Source: an uncultured Prevotellaceae bacterium (GTDB lineage: Bacteria; Bacteroidota; Bacteroidia; Bacteroidales; Bacteroidaceae). From it: a stretch of DNA of 37,543 bases. Shown here piece after piece: positions 9,921 to 17,763 of the stretch. A program made the position numbers and the translations under genes. The stretch is from positions 1-37,543 of the forward strand of contig CAMWKZ010000026.1 of assembly GCA_947174945.1 (NCBI GenBank), read 5' to 3'. Numbering within the stretch: the first letter of the stretch is position 1; each line of letters opens with the position of its first letter. The notes under the pieces were generated by a model. That model worked only from the letters and a program-made list of their open reading frames with translations. It was not told where the DNA came from and ran no database searches.

Positions 9921-10997
9921 ATGATGAAAAGACTCATAACACTGGGCATGATGGCCCTCGCATTGGCAGCCAATGCACAGGAGAAGAAGACTACAACGAT
10001 TGAAGTGCCGCAATGGGTGAAGGATATGAAGCTGAGCGGGTATGGTATGCTGCAGTACCAAGGGCTTGACAAGGAGGATGCCCACGAGAACTCGTTCCAG
10101 CTGCGTATGTTCCGTGTGTCGCTGGAAGGGCGCATAGCCAAGGACTTCTACTGGAAGGGACAAATCCAGCTCAATGGTAACACATCGTCGCTGGGCAGTA
10201 GTCCCCGTGTGGTTGACCTGTTTGGTGAGTGGCAGAAGTACGACTTCCTGCGCATCAAGGCCGGCCAGTTTAAGCGTCCGTTCTCGTTTGAGAACCCTAT
10301 GCACCCTATTACGCAGGGCTTCATGTCGTACTCGCAGCCTATATCAAAGCTGGTTGGATTCTCGGACCGCACGGGTGAGCAGGCTTCCAACGGGCGCGAC
10401 ATTGGTGTGCAGTTGCAGGGTGACTTCCTGAAGAATGCCAACGGGCGCAACCTGATGCACTACCAGGTGGGTGTGTTCAACGGCGAGGGCATCAACACGA
10501 AGGACGCTGACAACCGCAAGGATGTCATTGGCGGCGTATGGGTCATGCCCGTCAAGGGGATGCGCATCGGTGCTTTCGGATGGACTGGCTCACGGGTGAT
10601 TACATACACGCAGGGCAAGATGGTTGTGCCCAAGAACCGTTACGCCCTATCGGCTGAGTACGTGACGGACAACGACTGGACGTTCCGCACGGAGTACGTC
10701 CACTCTCAGGGCTATGGCTCAAACCTGAGCGCTGGCGACAAGGCCGACGGTTACTATGCCCTCTGCATAGCCCCGGTCATTGAGCGGAAGCTGCACGTGA
10801 AGGCTCGCTACGACCTGTATCGCGACCGCAAGGAGTGGGGAACGAGCAAGACTTACTATGAGGTTGGGGCCGACTACCTGTTTAACAAGAACCTGCAACT
10901 GAACATTGAGTACGCCCGAGTGAACGACAAGACCATCACGGCTGCCGACAAGCACAGCTATAACATGGTGGACGTGGAGCTGGACTTCAAGTTCTAA
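9921..10997 (+). CDS. OprP/OprO-type outer-membrane porin
   Basis: This 358-aa protein has a signal peptide (MMKRLITLGMMALALAANAQ) and a beta-barrel made of alternating strands, ending in the aromatic residue typical of outer-membrane proteins (VELDFKF). Blocks such as FQLRMFRVSLEGRIAKDFYW, RIKAGQFKRPFSFEN and RDIGVQLQGDFL match the phosphate-selective porin O/P family. That family takes up phosphate or other anions, but the selectivity of Bacteroidales members is not known. No SusC/D partner is present. It follows the methyltransferase gene closely, and its stop overlaps the stop of the convergent glycosyltransferase gene by 3 bases. Confidence 0.85.
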   Translation: MMKRLITLGMMALALAANAQEKKTTTIEVPQWVKDMKLSGYGMLQYQGLDKEDAHENSFQLRMFRVSLEGRIAKDFYWKGQIQLNGNTSSLGSSPRVVDLFGEWQKYDFLRIKAGQFKRPFSFENPMHPITQGFMSYSQPISKLVGFSDRTGEQASNGRDIGVQLQGDFLKNANGRNLMHYQVGVFNGEGINTKDADNRKDVIGGVWVMPVKGMRIGAFGWTGSRVITYTQGKMVVPKNRYALSAEYVTDNDWTFRTEYVHSQGYGSNLSAGDKADGYYALCIAPVIERKLHVKARYDLYRDRKEWGTSKTYYEVGADYLFNKNLQLNIEYARVNDKTITAADKHSYNMVDVELDFKF

Positions 10998-11977
10998 CGG
11001 TTCTTGCCACAAAGGCCGCGCAGGGTGAAGTACAGCCACTCCTGCGCACGGAACAAAGTCCAATACCGACAAGGACGATAGCCAAACTTGGCTGTCGTCC
11101 TTTTATTTAATAAGGTACGGTCAATCGACGCCCACACCCGACGCAGTTCGGACAGTGCGTAGTGGCGCTCCCCGGTGGTCAGCCTGCGGCCATGCACATG
11201 ATAGAACATATAGCAATCGACCACGACCAGCCAGCGTTGCTGCTCGTATATGGCCAGCACGTCGGGTGAGGCACCTATCTCCAGCAACTGCCGCTTCATG
11301 CTCTCGTTGGCACGCAGATGGTCGAAGCGCCTGACGGAAACCTGATGGGTGACGGACGAAGTGCGGGCATAGTAATAGTAGATGCCCGTGCAGCAACGCA
11401 CCTCGCGTGCGTTGTAGTAGTGCAGCCGTGTGGTATTGTCGTCGCTATAAGCCCGACAGGTTTCATCGTAGGGGTACTGGCGGTGCAGCGATGCACGCAC
11501 CATGTAGACACCGTGAATCTGCCAGTCAAGGCTCAGGAGGAACGCTTCCCTACCCGACAGTGCCGTAAAGCACTCCATGGGATAGGACTCCGACGCACCA
11601 TCCTCCCTGACGTTCATCACCTGAAAGAGCACACAGTCGGTCGCCTCATGCTGCTCGAACACGGTGACGGCCCGCTGCAGGGCATCAGCCGACAGCGTAT
11701 CGTCGGCATCAAGGAAGCACACATAGTCACCCGTGGCCTGCCGTAGTCCCACGTTGCGGGCATGAGCCTGACCACCGTTCTCCGCAAGTGCAACAACCGT
11801 TATACGGTCATCTTGCCGTTGCAACTCACGCAGAATGGCCAGCGAGTTGTCCGTGGAGCCATCGTCCACGCAGAGCAACTGCCAGTCGCCCATCGTCTGC
11901 CGCTGCAACGAGCCTATGCTGTCGTGCAGCCACGCAGCGGCATTATAGACAGCCATCAGTACGGAAACCTTAGCCAT
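10994..11977 (-). CDS. GT2 family glycosyltransferase
   Basis: This 327-aa GT-A fold enzyme transfers a sugar from a nucleotide donor. Visible motifs are VSVLMAVYNAAAWL at the start, LLCVDDGSTDNS (35-45), NGGQAHARNVGLRQATGDY (67-85), and the DXD metal site D90-A-D92 in FLDADD. The C-terminal half has an acceptor region (WQIHGVYMVRASL) and a basic, aromatic tail. It lies 21 bases after the HepT gene on the same strand, with no promoter seen between, so it may be transcribed with the toxin-antitoxin pair. Donor and acceptor cannot be read from sequence. Confidence 0.9.
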   Translation of the reverse strand: MAKVSVLMAVYNAAAWLHDSIGSLQRQTMGDWQLLCVDDGSTDNSLAILRELQRQDDRITVVALAENGGQAHARNVGLRQATGDYVCFLDADDTLSADALQRAVTVFEQHEATDCVLFQVMNVREDGASESYPMECFTALSGREAFLLSLDWQIHGVYMVRASLHRQYPYDETCRAYSDDNTTRLHYYNAREVRCCTGIYYYYARTSSVTHQVSVRRFDHLRANESMKRQLLEIGASPDVLAIYEQQRWLVVVDCYMFYHVHGRRLTTGERHYALSELRRVWASIDRTLLNKRTTAKFGYRPCRYWTLFRAQEWLYFTLRGLCGKNR

Positions 11978-11998
11978 AGTGAGATACCTTGCGTTATA

Positions 11999-12505
11999 TT
12001 ATAGTGCTTCGACTTCTTTAATGGTCAAGCCTGTTGCATCTGATATTTGCCCAGCGGTCAGCCCCATGCCCTTTAGGTTTCTTGCAGTCTCTATGGATTT
12101 CTGATAAACGGCATTGTCTATTTCAGAGTAGATGTCCGATGCGCTGCCCCACTCTTCCCAGTCCGTTTCTGCTATGTAGCGGCTGATAACGTGCTCGAGT
12201 GGCGGTATGTCGTCGGTCACAGTCTGCCATAGCTGACGGTCGGACACGTTAGCGTAGCCATGAACCAGCACATTACGCATACTCACTATCTGCCTCCACG
12301 GCAATTCGGGATGGAGCTGGCGAAAGTTGCGCGTTAGCATATTGGCTGCTTCGCCTATGATTTCCACGTTCTTCATGATAGCGAAGTAGCGCATGGTGTC
12401 GCTGACGAACTGTTCAAACGTCACGCCCTCCGCGTATTGGCGCACGTACCCGATGCTTTTCAGAATGTCCTCCAATCGGCCTTTATCCCTGCTTCTCTCT
12501 CTCAT
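11999..12505 (-). CDS. HepT-like RNase toxin with C-terminal extension
   Basis: This 168-aa protein has a HepT (DUF86) domain at about 5-112, with the catalytic R-x4-H-x-Y motif as R77, H82, Y84 in RNVLVHGY. HepT toxins are HEPN-fold RNases neutralised when MntA AMPylates the Tyr of this motif. Usual HepT proteins end near residue 110-140; here about 55 extra residues follow. The last 28 (ARNLKGMGLTAGQISDATGL onward) resemble the short helical tail found at the end of Rpn-type PD-(D/E)XK transposase-like proteins. Its start overlaps the end of the MntA gene by 23 bases, the usual antitoxin-first order. Confidence 0.85.
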   Translation of the reverse strand: MRERSRDKGRLEDILKSIGYVRQYAEGVTFEQFVSDTMRYFAIMKNVEIIGEAANMLTRNFRQLHPELPWRQIVSMRNVLVHGYANVSDRQLWQTVTDDIPPLEHVISRYIAETDWEEWGSASDIYSEIDNAVYQKSIETARNLKGMGLTAGQISDATGLTIKEVEAL

Positions 12506-12788
12506 ATATCAGCTTCTTGTCACGGTTTACGCTTTCCATAGCACAGGGCTTCAGCGTCCCCTCCTCTATCAAGTCCACCTTGCGCCCTATCAAGTCTTCA
12601 AGGTCACAAGCTATCCCAGCAAACTTCAGCAACCCGATGGGCTTATCTTTGTCAAGCTCTACAAGGATATCGACATCGCTCCAAGGCCGCTGCTCATTGC
12701 GTGAGTAGGAGCCAAAGAGCCATGCTTTCAGCACAGGTTGCGTCTTGAAATAGTTGGCTATCGCCTGTTGCATCACTTGGGGTGTCAT
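12483..12788 (-). CDS. MntA-like nucleotidyltransferase antitoxin
   Basis: This 101-aa minimal nucleotidyltransferase has the G-S-x10-D-x-D signature (G26, S27, D38, D40, within GSYSRNEQRPWSDVDIL), and a later Asp in KVDLIEEG. MntA proteins AMPylate the cognate HepT toxin and so silence it. The gene precedes and overlaps the HepT gene, which makes the pairing firm. A -7 box TAACTTTG lies about 26 bases upstream of the ATG. Confidence 0.9.
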   Translation of the reverse strand: MTPQVMQQAIANYFKTQPVLKAWLFGSYSRNEQRPWSDVDILVELDKDKPIGLLKFAGIACDLEDLIGRKVDLIEEGTLKPCAMESVNRDKKLIYEREKQG

Positions 12789-12813
12789 AAGCGCACGTAT
12801 ATTAATTATGGCA

Positions 12814-12821
12814 CAAAGTTA
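12814..12821 (-). promoter_or_regulatory. -7 box of MntA/HepT operon
   Basis: TAACTTTG on the minus strand matches TAnnTTTG and lies 26 bases before the MntA start. The -33 region is only weakly matched. Confidence 0.55.
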
Positions 12822-12892
12822 GCAATTTATTTCCATATTACCGAAACTTCGCCTCTTTTTTCCCACATTAAATCCTCAAAGGAGGCCTTTGT

Positions 12893-13090
12893 CGGGATAT
12901 GCCAATGGGCTTCGCACACGGTACGGAGTGGGTTCGCACACTATACGGAGTAGCTCGGCGCATGGTGCCGATAGGCTTCGCACACGGTGCGGAGCCGCTC
13001 CGTGCATCGTGCGGAGTGCCTCGGCGAGGGGTAAACACAGGCTCGGGACGGGGTGCGGAGCGGCTCCGTATGGGTAGCGCAGCAAGTGCG
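12893..13090. repeat. Array 1 of degenerate 22-bp tandem repeats, about 9 units
   Basis: Units fall every 22 bases starting at 12893, for example 12915, 12937, 12959, 12981 and 13003. A typical unit is CACACGGTGCG followed by GAGCCGCTCCG (12981-13002). The ends (TTCG or TCCG, then CACA or TGCA) and the central TGC-GGA are best kept; units 1, 7 and 9 are the weakest. No spacers separate the units, so this is not a CRISPR. The family is shared with the array at 20096-20227. It fills most of the gap between the flippase and MntA genes. Confidence 0.85.
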
Positions 13091-13117
13091 GACGGTCGTA
13101 GGGCGGGCGTGCTGATG

Positions 13118-13139
13118 ATTAAGGGCGGCCGCCCTTAAT
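13118..13139. repeat. Perfect 22-bp palindrome
   Basis: The half-site ATTAAGGGCGG is followed directly by its exact reverse complement, with no loop. It sits just beyond array 1 and could bind a dimeric protein or extrude as a cruciform. Confidence 0.85.
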
Positions 13140-13144
13140 GATTG

Positions 13145-13178
13145 GGGCGGGCGGCCTTAACGACTGGAGCGCCCGCCC
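13145..13178. terminator. GC-rich hairpin downstream of the flippase gene
   Basis: GGGCGGGCG (13145-13153) pairs with CGCCCGCCC (13170-13178) over a 16-base loop. It lies 28 bases past the stop of the flippase gene (minus strand), but no T-run follows, so an intrinsic terminator role is uncertain. The same GGGCGGGCG word also occurs at 13101-13109. Confidence 0.45.
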
Positions 13179-13205
13179 TGAACCTTGCAAACAGGGGTTG
13201 GAGGG

Positions 13206-14693
13206 TTATCTGAAGCGGTGCCTGAGCTTTGACATCAGCTTGTTCCACAACGCTACCTTATGGTAAAGCGTGTAAAGCGTAAGGGAAAGGCACAGCGTAA
13301 ACACCAGCAGGCCGCCAATCCACCACTGCCAGCCTTCGGCAAAGACGGCCAGCAGGAAGGCGACAATGCCTATCGACACGTGCAGCAACGTATGGCCCAC
13401 GACGGCAGCCGTCATGCGATAGTGATAGACAACGTAGGCATAGCCCACCAGCAGGAAGTAGTCGAGAAAGGCTGTCAGCGTGATGGCCACACCCGTGCCC
13501 GTCAGTCCCCACCACGTGTAACCCCAGATGACCAGCAGCACGACGGCAACATCGTAGACGGCTTCTAAGAACAGGTAGGACAGCGAGTCGCCCTTGGCCA
13601 GCGGCAGATAGGCTATCGGCAGCTTGACCGCACGCAGATAAAGGGCCAAGAACAGGATGCGCATCATGTCGACCACAGGCAGGAACTTGCTGGAAAACAG
13701 GATAGGAATGACGTAGGGAACGGCAAACTGGGCCGCCACCAGCATGGGCGACAGCAACAGCAGCGACACCTCAATCTGCTTGTTCACTATCTCGTTGCAA
13801 CTGCCCCAGTCGGTGTTCACAGCCGACAAGCGCGGAAAGAAGTCGGTCTCCATAGCCGTGAATATCAGCCCCGCATAGGTCATCGTCATCATATAGCCCG
13901 TATTGTAGAGGCCGACAATCTCCAGTCCTGCAATGTTGTTTAGGTAGGAACGTATAACAAAGTCGGCACCGCTGCCCAGCACGCCGGCCAGTGTGAACGC
14001 CACTCCAAGGCGCACCATGCCCATGCCCTCGCCCAGCACGCCCTTAGCCCCCGTCAGTTGCAAAGGGTAAAGCCTATAAGAACAGCGGACGGTCAGCAAC
14101 AGCGCAGCCAGCCCCATCAGCACCATCACGGGCACGATGCCGCTCTGGCCAAAGAAATAATAAATGGGAATGGTGACAACCAAGGCTATCAGCACGTTGT
14201 ACACCTGAATGGCAGCCAGCGAGCGCAGCCGTCGGGCACCTTTCAGGATAGCCGTCTCGCCACCCGTCACAGCCAACAAGGCCACCAGCGGAGACAGCAG
14301 TACAAAGTGCAGCGTGTGGTCTCCCCACGAGAAAGTAAGGCTACTCAGCAACGGGCCGACAAGTATGCAGAGCAGCATACCCACCAGTCCCGTCAGCAAC
14401 GCCCATGCCCGCACCACCTTGACAAAGTGGTTGACGCGCTCCGCGTCGCCCGTGTCGAACAGCTCCGAAACGTTACGCACGGCACTAAACGATATGCCGA
14501 GATTGGTTGTCTGCGAGATGAAGTTCACCGTTGTCTGGAAGAGCGAGGCCAGCCCCATGCCCGACGGCCCCAGCAACAAGGCCACCACCTTGTTGCGCAC
14601 AAGGCCAATAAGTATATTCAGACCCTGTACGCCCCCGAATATACTCGTGTACTTCAGCACGTGCCCATAACTATCGTCGCGCTCTTCTTTCAT
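13206..14693 (-). CDS. Wzx-type polysaccharide flippase (PST/MOP superfamily)
   Basis: This 495-aa inner-membrane protein has about 12-14 hydrophobic helices across its full length. The N-terminal region (GGVQGLNILIGLVRNKVVALLLGPSGMGL, of which the last part is typical for O-antigen flippases) and the internal VGLYNTGYMMTMTYAGLIF segment match the Wzx/PST branch of the MOP exporters, which flip lipid-linked glycans to the periplasm. The C-terminus is short and basic (KLMSKLRHRFR). It is divergent from the first GT2 gene of the neighbouring operon, and a consensus promoter lies just upstream. No polymerase (Wzy) or initiating sugar-phosphate transferase is present in the window. Confidence 0.9.
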   Translation of the reverse strand: MKEERDDSYGHVLKYTSIFGGVQGLNILIGLVRNKVVALLLGPSGMGLASLFQTTVNFISQTTNLGISFSAVRNVSELFDTGDAERVNHFVKVVRAWALLTGLVGMLLCILVGPLLSSLTFSWGDHTLHFVLLSPLVALLAVTGGETAILKGARRLRSLAAIQVYNVLIALVVTIPIYYFFGQSGIVPVMVLMGLAALLLTVRCSYRLYPLQLTGAKGVLGEGMGMVRLGVAFTLAGVLGSGADFVIRSYLNNIAGLEIVGLYNTGYMMTMTYAGLIFTAMETDFFPRLSAVNTDWGSCNEIVNKQIEVSLLLLSPMLVAAQFAVPYVIPILFSSKFLPVVDMMRILFLALYLRAVKLPIAYLPLAKGDSLSYLFLEAVYDVAVVLLVIWGYTWWGLTGTGVAITLTAFLDYFLLVGYAYVVYHYRMTAAVVGHTLLHVSIGIVAFLLAVFAEGWQWWIGGLLVFTLCLSLTLYTLYHKVALWNKLMSKLRHRFR

Positions 14694-14714
14694 AATTACT
14701 CATAAAAAGGAACG

Positions 14715-14746
14715 CAAATTTACGCCTTTTATTACGCATTGCCAAA
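14715..14746 (-). promoter_or_regulatory. Flippase promoter
   Basis: On the minus strand TTTG (14746-14743), 20 bases, then TAAATTTG (14722-14715), ending 21 bases before the ATG. It nearly abuts the divergent GT2 -7 box at 14756-14763. Confidence 0.8.
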
Positions 14747-14755
14747 AAATTATTG

Positions 14756-14763
14756 TACTTTTG
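14756..14763 (+). promoter_or_regulatory. -7 box of glycosyltransferase operon
   Basis: TACTTTTG ends only 4 bases before the ATG at 14768, so transcription would start at or next to the start codon (leaderless or nearly so). No clear -33 box is seen. Confidence 0.55.
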
Positions 14764-14767
14764 CAAC

Positions 14768-15640
14768 ATGAAACTATCCGTCGTTATACCCGTCTATCGC
14801 ACAGCGGCCACGCTCAACCGATGCGTGGAAAGCGTGCTAAGTCAAGAGGTGGACGACATGGAAGTAATACTGGTAGACGATGGCTCCCCTGACAGTAGCC
14901 CACAGCTCTGCGACGCATGGGCCGTAAAAGACCAGCGCATCCGGGTCATCCATCAGCAGAACGGAGGACTGAGCAAGGCGCGTAACAGCGGCATAGAAGT
15001 GGCTACGGGCGACCTCATCACCTTTGTCGACTCTGACGACTGGCTGGCTCCCAACACCTACCCACCCCTGCTGGACATGATGGGCGACTGCGACTTGCTG
15101 GAATATTCCATAGCCGGTGGACTAACTCTTGCCGACTCTGCTTATACCGACATGGACGAATACTGGTTGAAGACACAGGCATACGCCCACACCTATGCCT
15201 GCAACAAGCTCTACCGCACGGCACTTTTCGATGCCGTAAGGTTTCCCGAGGGCAAGGTGTTTGAGGATGCCTACACGCTACCCCTGCTTCTGCGGAAGGC
15301 GAAACGATGCGTTACTACGCATCTGGGACACTACCACTACACACAAAACCCTGAGGGTATCACTGCCCAAGCCAGCGGTGCGCAACTGGCGCAACTACTG
15401 GCCGCCCACCTAACAAGCGGGATGCCCATGAGCGACCCATACTATATGTATTTAGTGAACATACAGATGGACGTGTGGGAACAGACAGGAGCCGCCATTC
15501 AGCTGCCCCATCGAAAGGTGCAGGCGGCCACGTTGGCAGGCAGGCAGAAGGCCAAGGCCATTGCGCTTAACTTATTTGGAATTAAGATACTATGCAGACT
15601 CAACAAGGCTATACATCTATTCAAGAAACCCAGCCGTTAG
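14768..15640 (+). CDS. GT2 family glycosyltransferase
   Basis: This is a 290-aa GT-A enzyme: MKLSVVIPVYRTAATLNRCV at the start, VILVDDGSPDSS (33-44), NGGLSKARNSGIEVATGD (65-82) and the metal site D88-S-D90 in FVDSDDW. An acceptor-side segment (AYTLPLLLRKAKRC) with a following HYHYTQN block matches capsular or LPS GT2 enzymes. The ATG at 14768 is used; an in-frame TTG at 14753 falls before the -7 box. It is first in a three-gene operon with two further glycosyltransferases. Confidence 0.9.
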   Translation: MKLSVVIPVYRTAATLNRCVESVLSQEVDDMEVILVDDGSPDSSPQLCDAWAVKDQRIRVIHQQNGGLSKARNSGIEVATGDLITFVDSDDWLAPNTYPPLLDMMGDCDLLEYSIAGGLTLADSAYTDMDEYWLKTQAYAHTYACNKLYRTALFDAVRFPEGKVFEDAYTLPLLLRKAKRCVTTHLGHYHYTQNPEGITAQASGAQLAQLLAAHLTSGMPMSDPYYMYLVNIQMDVWEQTGAAIQLPHRKVQAATLAGRQKAKAIALNLFGIKILCRLNKAIHLFKKPSR

Positions 15641-16581
15641 TAAGTTTCATCATTACTTACTACAACTTGCCCGTACAGATGCTGTGCGAGTGCATCAACA
15701 GCGTTCTAGCTTTGTCGTTGCTCCCCTCTGAACGTGAGGTCATTGTTATTGACGACGGGTCGGAGGTCAGCCCTATGAACGGGCTGATGCAATATGCCGA
15801 CGACATCATCTACGTGCGGCAGCGCAACGGCGGACTAAGTGCCGCCCGCAATGCGGGCATCAACATGGCCACGGGCAAGTACATCCAGTTTGTCGATGCT
15901 GACGACTATCTTATCCCAACGCCCTACGAGCACTGCCTTGACATCCTCCGCAATCATGATGATGCCAACATGGTGTTATTCGATTTCAGCACGACCGACA
16001 AAGCATCGGCAGTGTTCAACGATGCCCTGCCCGTCAGCGGTACGGAGTATATGCGCCACAACAACATTCACGGTACGGCATGGGGCTACCTCTTTCAGAA
16101 GAAGACGCTGAGCGAACTGCGCTTCACGCCGGGCATCTGGCACGAAGACGAGGAGTTTACCCCCCAGCTACTGCTCAGAGCTGACAACGTATATGCGACT
16201 GATGCCAAAGCCTACTTCTACCGCCAGCGAACAGGCTCCATCACAAGCAACAAGGACGGCAAGGACAAACGGCTGCACGACATCAAAGGGGTTATCTTCC
16301 GACTGCAAAACCTCTGCGACAAGCTGCCGCAGAACGACCGACTGGCCTTGCAACGAAGGGTGGCCCAGCTGACAATGGACTACATCTATCAGGTTATCAC
16401 CCAAAAGCATTCGCGCCAAGCACTGACCGACAGTCTGGAAGAACTGCGCGCCAAGGGGTTGTTCCCCCTGCCCGACCGCGACTACACACAGAAATACAGC
16501 TGGTTCCGGCGCATGACCAACTCGGCTGTCGGGCGCACCGTCTTGCTCCACTCATTACCACTACTCAAGAAAGAACGATGA
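15592..16581 (+). CDS. GT2 family glycosyltransferase
   Basis: This is a 329-aa GT-A enzyme with VSFIITYYNLPVQML, VIVIDDGSEVSP (50-61), NGGLSAARNAGINMATGKY (79-97) and the metal site D102-A-D104 in FVDADDY; WHEDEEFTPQLLL is the later acceptor-side motif. The start overlaps the previous gene by 49 bases; no later Met would keep the first beta strand, so the overlap is probably real and implies translational coupling. It ends in an ATGA overlap with the next gene. Confidence 0.88.
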   Translation: MQTQQGYTSIQETQPLVSFIITYYNLPVQMLCECINSVLALSLLPSEREVIVIDDGSEVSPMNGLMQYADDIIYVRQRNGGLSAARNAGINMATGKYIQFVDADDYLIPTPYEHCLDILRNHDDANMVLFDFSTTDKASAVFNDALPVSGTEYMRHNNIHGTAWGYLFQKKTLSELRFTPGIWHEDEEFTPQLLLRADNVYATDAKAYFYRQRTGSITSNKDGKDKRLHDIKGVIFRLQNLCDKLPQNDRLALQRRVAQLTMDYIYQVITQKHSRQALTDSLEELRAKGLFPLPDRDYTQKYSWFRRMTNSAVGRTVLLHSLPLLKKER

Positions 16582-17669
16582 AGATACTACTCTTAGGCGA
16601 ATATAGCAACGTACACAACACACTGGCCAAGGGATTAAGAACGCTGGGGCACGAGGTGACGGTGATTTCCAACGGTGACTTCTGGAAGAACTATCCACGT
16701 GACATCGACGTGGCCAGGCCACAGGGGAAGTTAGGGGGGCTCCGCTTGCTCATCAAGCTATGGTCGCTGTTGCCGCGTATGAAGGGGTACGATGTGGTAC
16801 AGCTTATCAATCCCATCTTCTTTGAACTGCGTGCCGAGCGGCTGTTCTTCTTCTACCGCTACCTGCGCCGCCATAACAAGAAGGTGCTTTTAGGAGCCTT
16901 CGGTATGGATTATTACTGGGTGCGCACCTGCACTCACGAGAAGCCGCTACGATACAGCGACTTCAACTTCGGGGATGAACTCCGCACCGACGAGGCGGCC
17001 ATGAAGGAACGGCACGACTGGCTGGGGACGGCTAAAGAGCGACTGAACAAGCTGATAGCCAACGACTGCGACGGCATCATTACGGGGCTTTACGAGTACG
17101 AAGCGTGCTATCAGCTGAAGTTCCCTAACAAGACGCAGTTCATTCCCTACCCGATTGTCCTCCCGACCAACACCCGCAACGTTGAGAAACCCAGCTCGAA
17201 GCTGCGCCTGTTTATTGGCATCAGCAAGGAGCGGAGCGTATATAAAGGGACGGACATCATGCTTCGTGCTGCCGAGGACGTGGCAGCCCAGTACCCTGAA
17301 CAGGTTGAGATACACAAGGCGGAGGGCGTTCCCTTTGCCCAGTACCAGCAGATGATGGACGACAGCGACGTGCTGCTTGACCAGCTCTATGCCTATACCC
17401 CTGCCATGAACGCCCTGCTGGCCATGTCGAAAGGCATCATCGTTGTGGGTGGGGGCGAACCCGAGAACTACGAGATTCTGGGGGAAAAGACCCTGCGCCC
17501 CATCATCAACGTGGAGCCAAACTACGAGAGTGTCTACAAGGAGCTGGAGCAACTGGTGCTGCACCCCGAGCGCATCCCAGAGCTTAAACGGCAAAGCATT
17601 GAGTACATCAGGCGGCATCACGACTACAAGAAGGTGGCCCGCCAGTATGAGCAAGTGTATAAAAGGTAG
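16578..17669 (+). CDS. GT-B fold glycosyltransferase (GT4-like)
   Basis: This 363-aa enzyme starts with MKILLLGEYSNVHNTLAKGL, an N-terminal Rossmann domain ending in a YDVVQLINPIF strand. The C-terminal domain has LRLFIGISKERSVYKGTDIML and a donor-site region with DSDVLLDQLYAYTPAMNALLAMSKG followed by GGGEPENYE, which resembles the family's E-x7-E area though the first Glu is replaced. It shares an ATGA junction with the preceding GT2 gene, so all three are co-translated. The sugar is not readable. Its last seven codons are imperfectly repeated just after the stop. Confidence 0.85.
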   Translation: MKILLLGEYSNVHNTLAKGLRTLGHEVTVISNGDFWKNYPRDIDVARPQGKLGGLRLLIKLWSLLPRMKGYDVVQLINPIFFELRAERLFFFYRYLRRHNKKVLLGAFGMDYYWVRTCTHEKPLRYSDFNFGDELRTDEAAMKERHDWLGTAKERLNKLIANDCDGIITGLYEYEACYQLKFPNKTQFIPYPIVLPTNTRNVEKPSSKLRLFIGISKERSVYKGTDIMLRAAEDVAAQYPEQVEIHKAEGVPFAQYQQMMDDSDVLLDQLYAYTPAMNALLAMSKGIIVVGGGEPENYEILGEKTLRPIINVEPNYESVYKELEQLVLHPERIPELKRQSIEYIRRHHDYKKVARQYEQVYKR

Positions 17670-17701
17670 AAGCCTGTACGAGCAAGTATATAATAAGGTA
17701 G
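17649..17701 (+). repeat. Short direct repeat duplicating the end of the GT4-like gene
   Basis: GAGCAAGTGTATAAAAGGTA (17649-17668) is repeated at 17680-17700 with two differences, one of them an inserted base. The first copy holds the last codons and stop, and the second lies just beyond the stop, so a slippage duplication of the 3' end is likely. Confidence 0.75.
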
Positions 17702-17707
17702 CAAAAA

Positions 17708-17739
17708 GAAAGTCGGAACGCACAAGCATTCCGACTTTC
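17708..17739. terminator. Bidirectional terminator between GT4-like gene and rpsP
   Basis: GAAAGTCGGAA (17708-17718) pairs with its complement at 17729-17739 over a 10-base loop. On the minus strand it is followed by TTTTTGC, a good terminator for rpsP; on the plus strand by GTTTCTTTCT. Confidence 0.85.
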
Positions 17740-17763
17740 CGTTTCTTTCTAAAGTCCTGAGAT

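Noticed and set aside
12893..13090. Possible CRISPR array
   Set aside because: Units are contiguous, degenerate and spaced exactly 22 bases with no spacers, and no cas genes are near.
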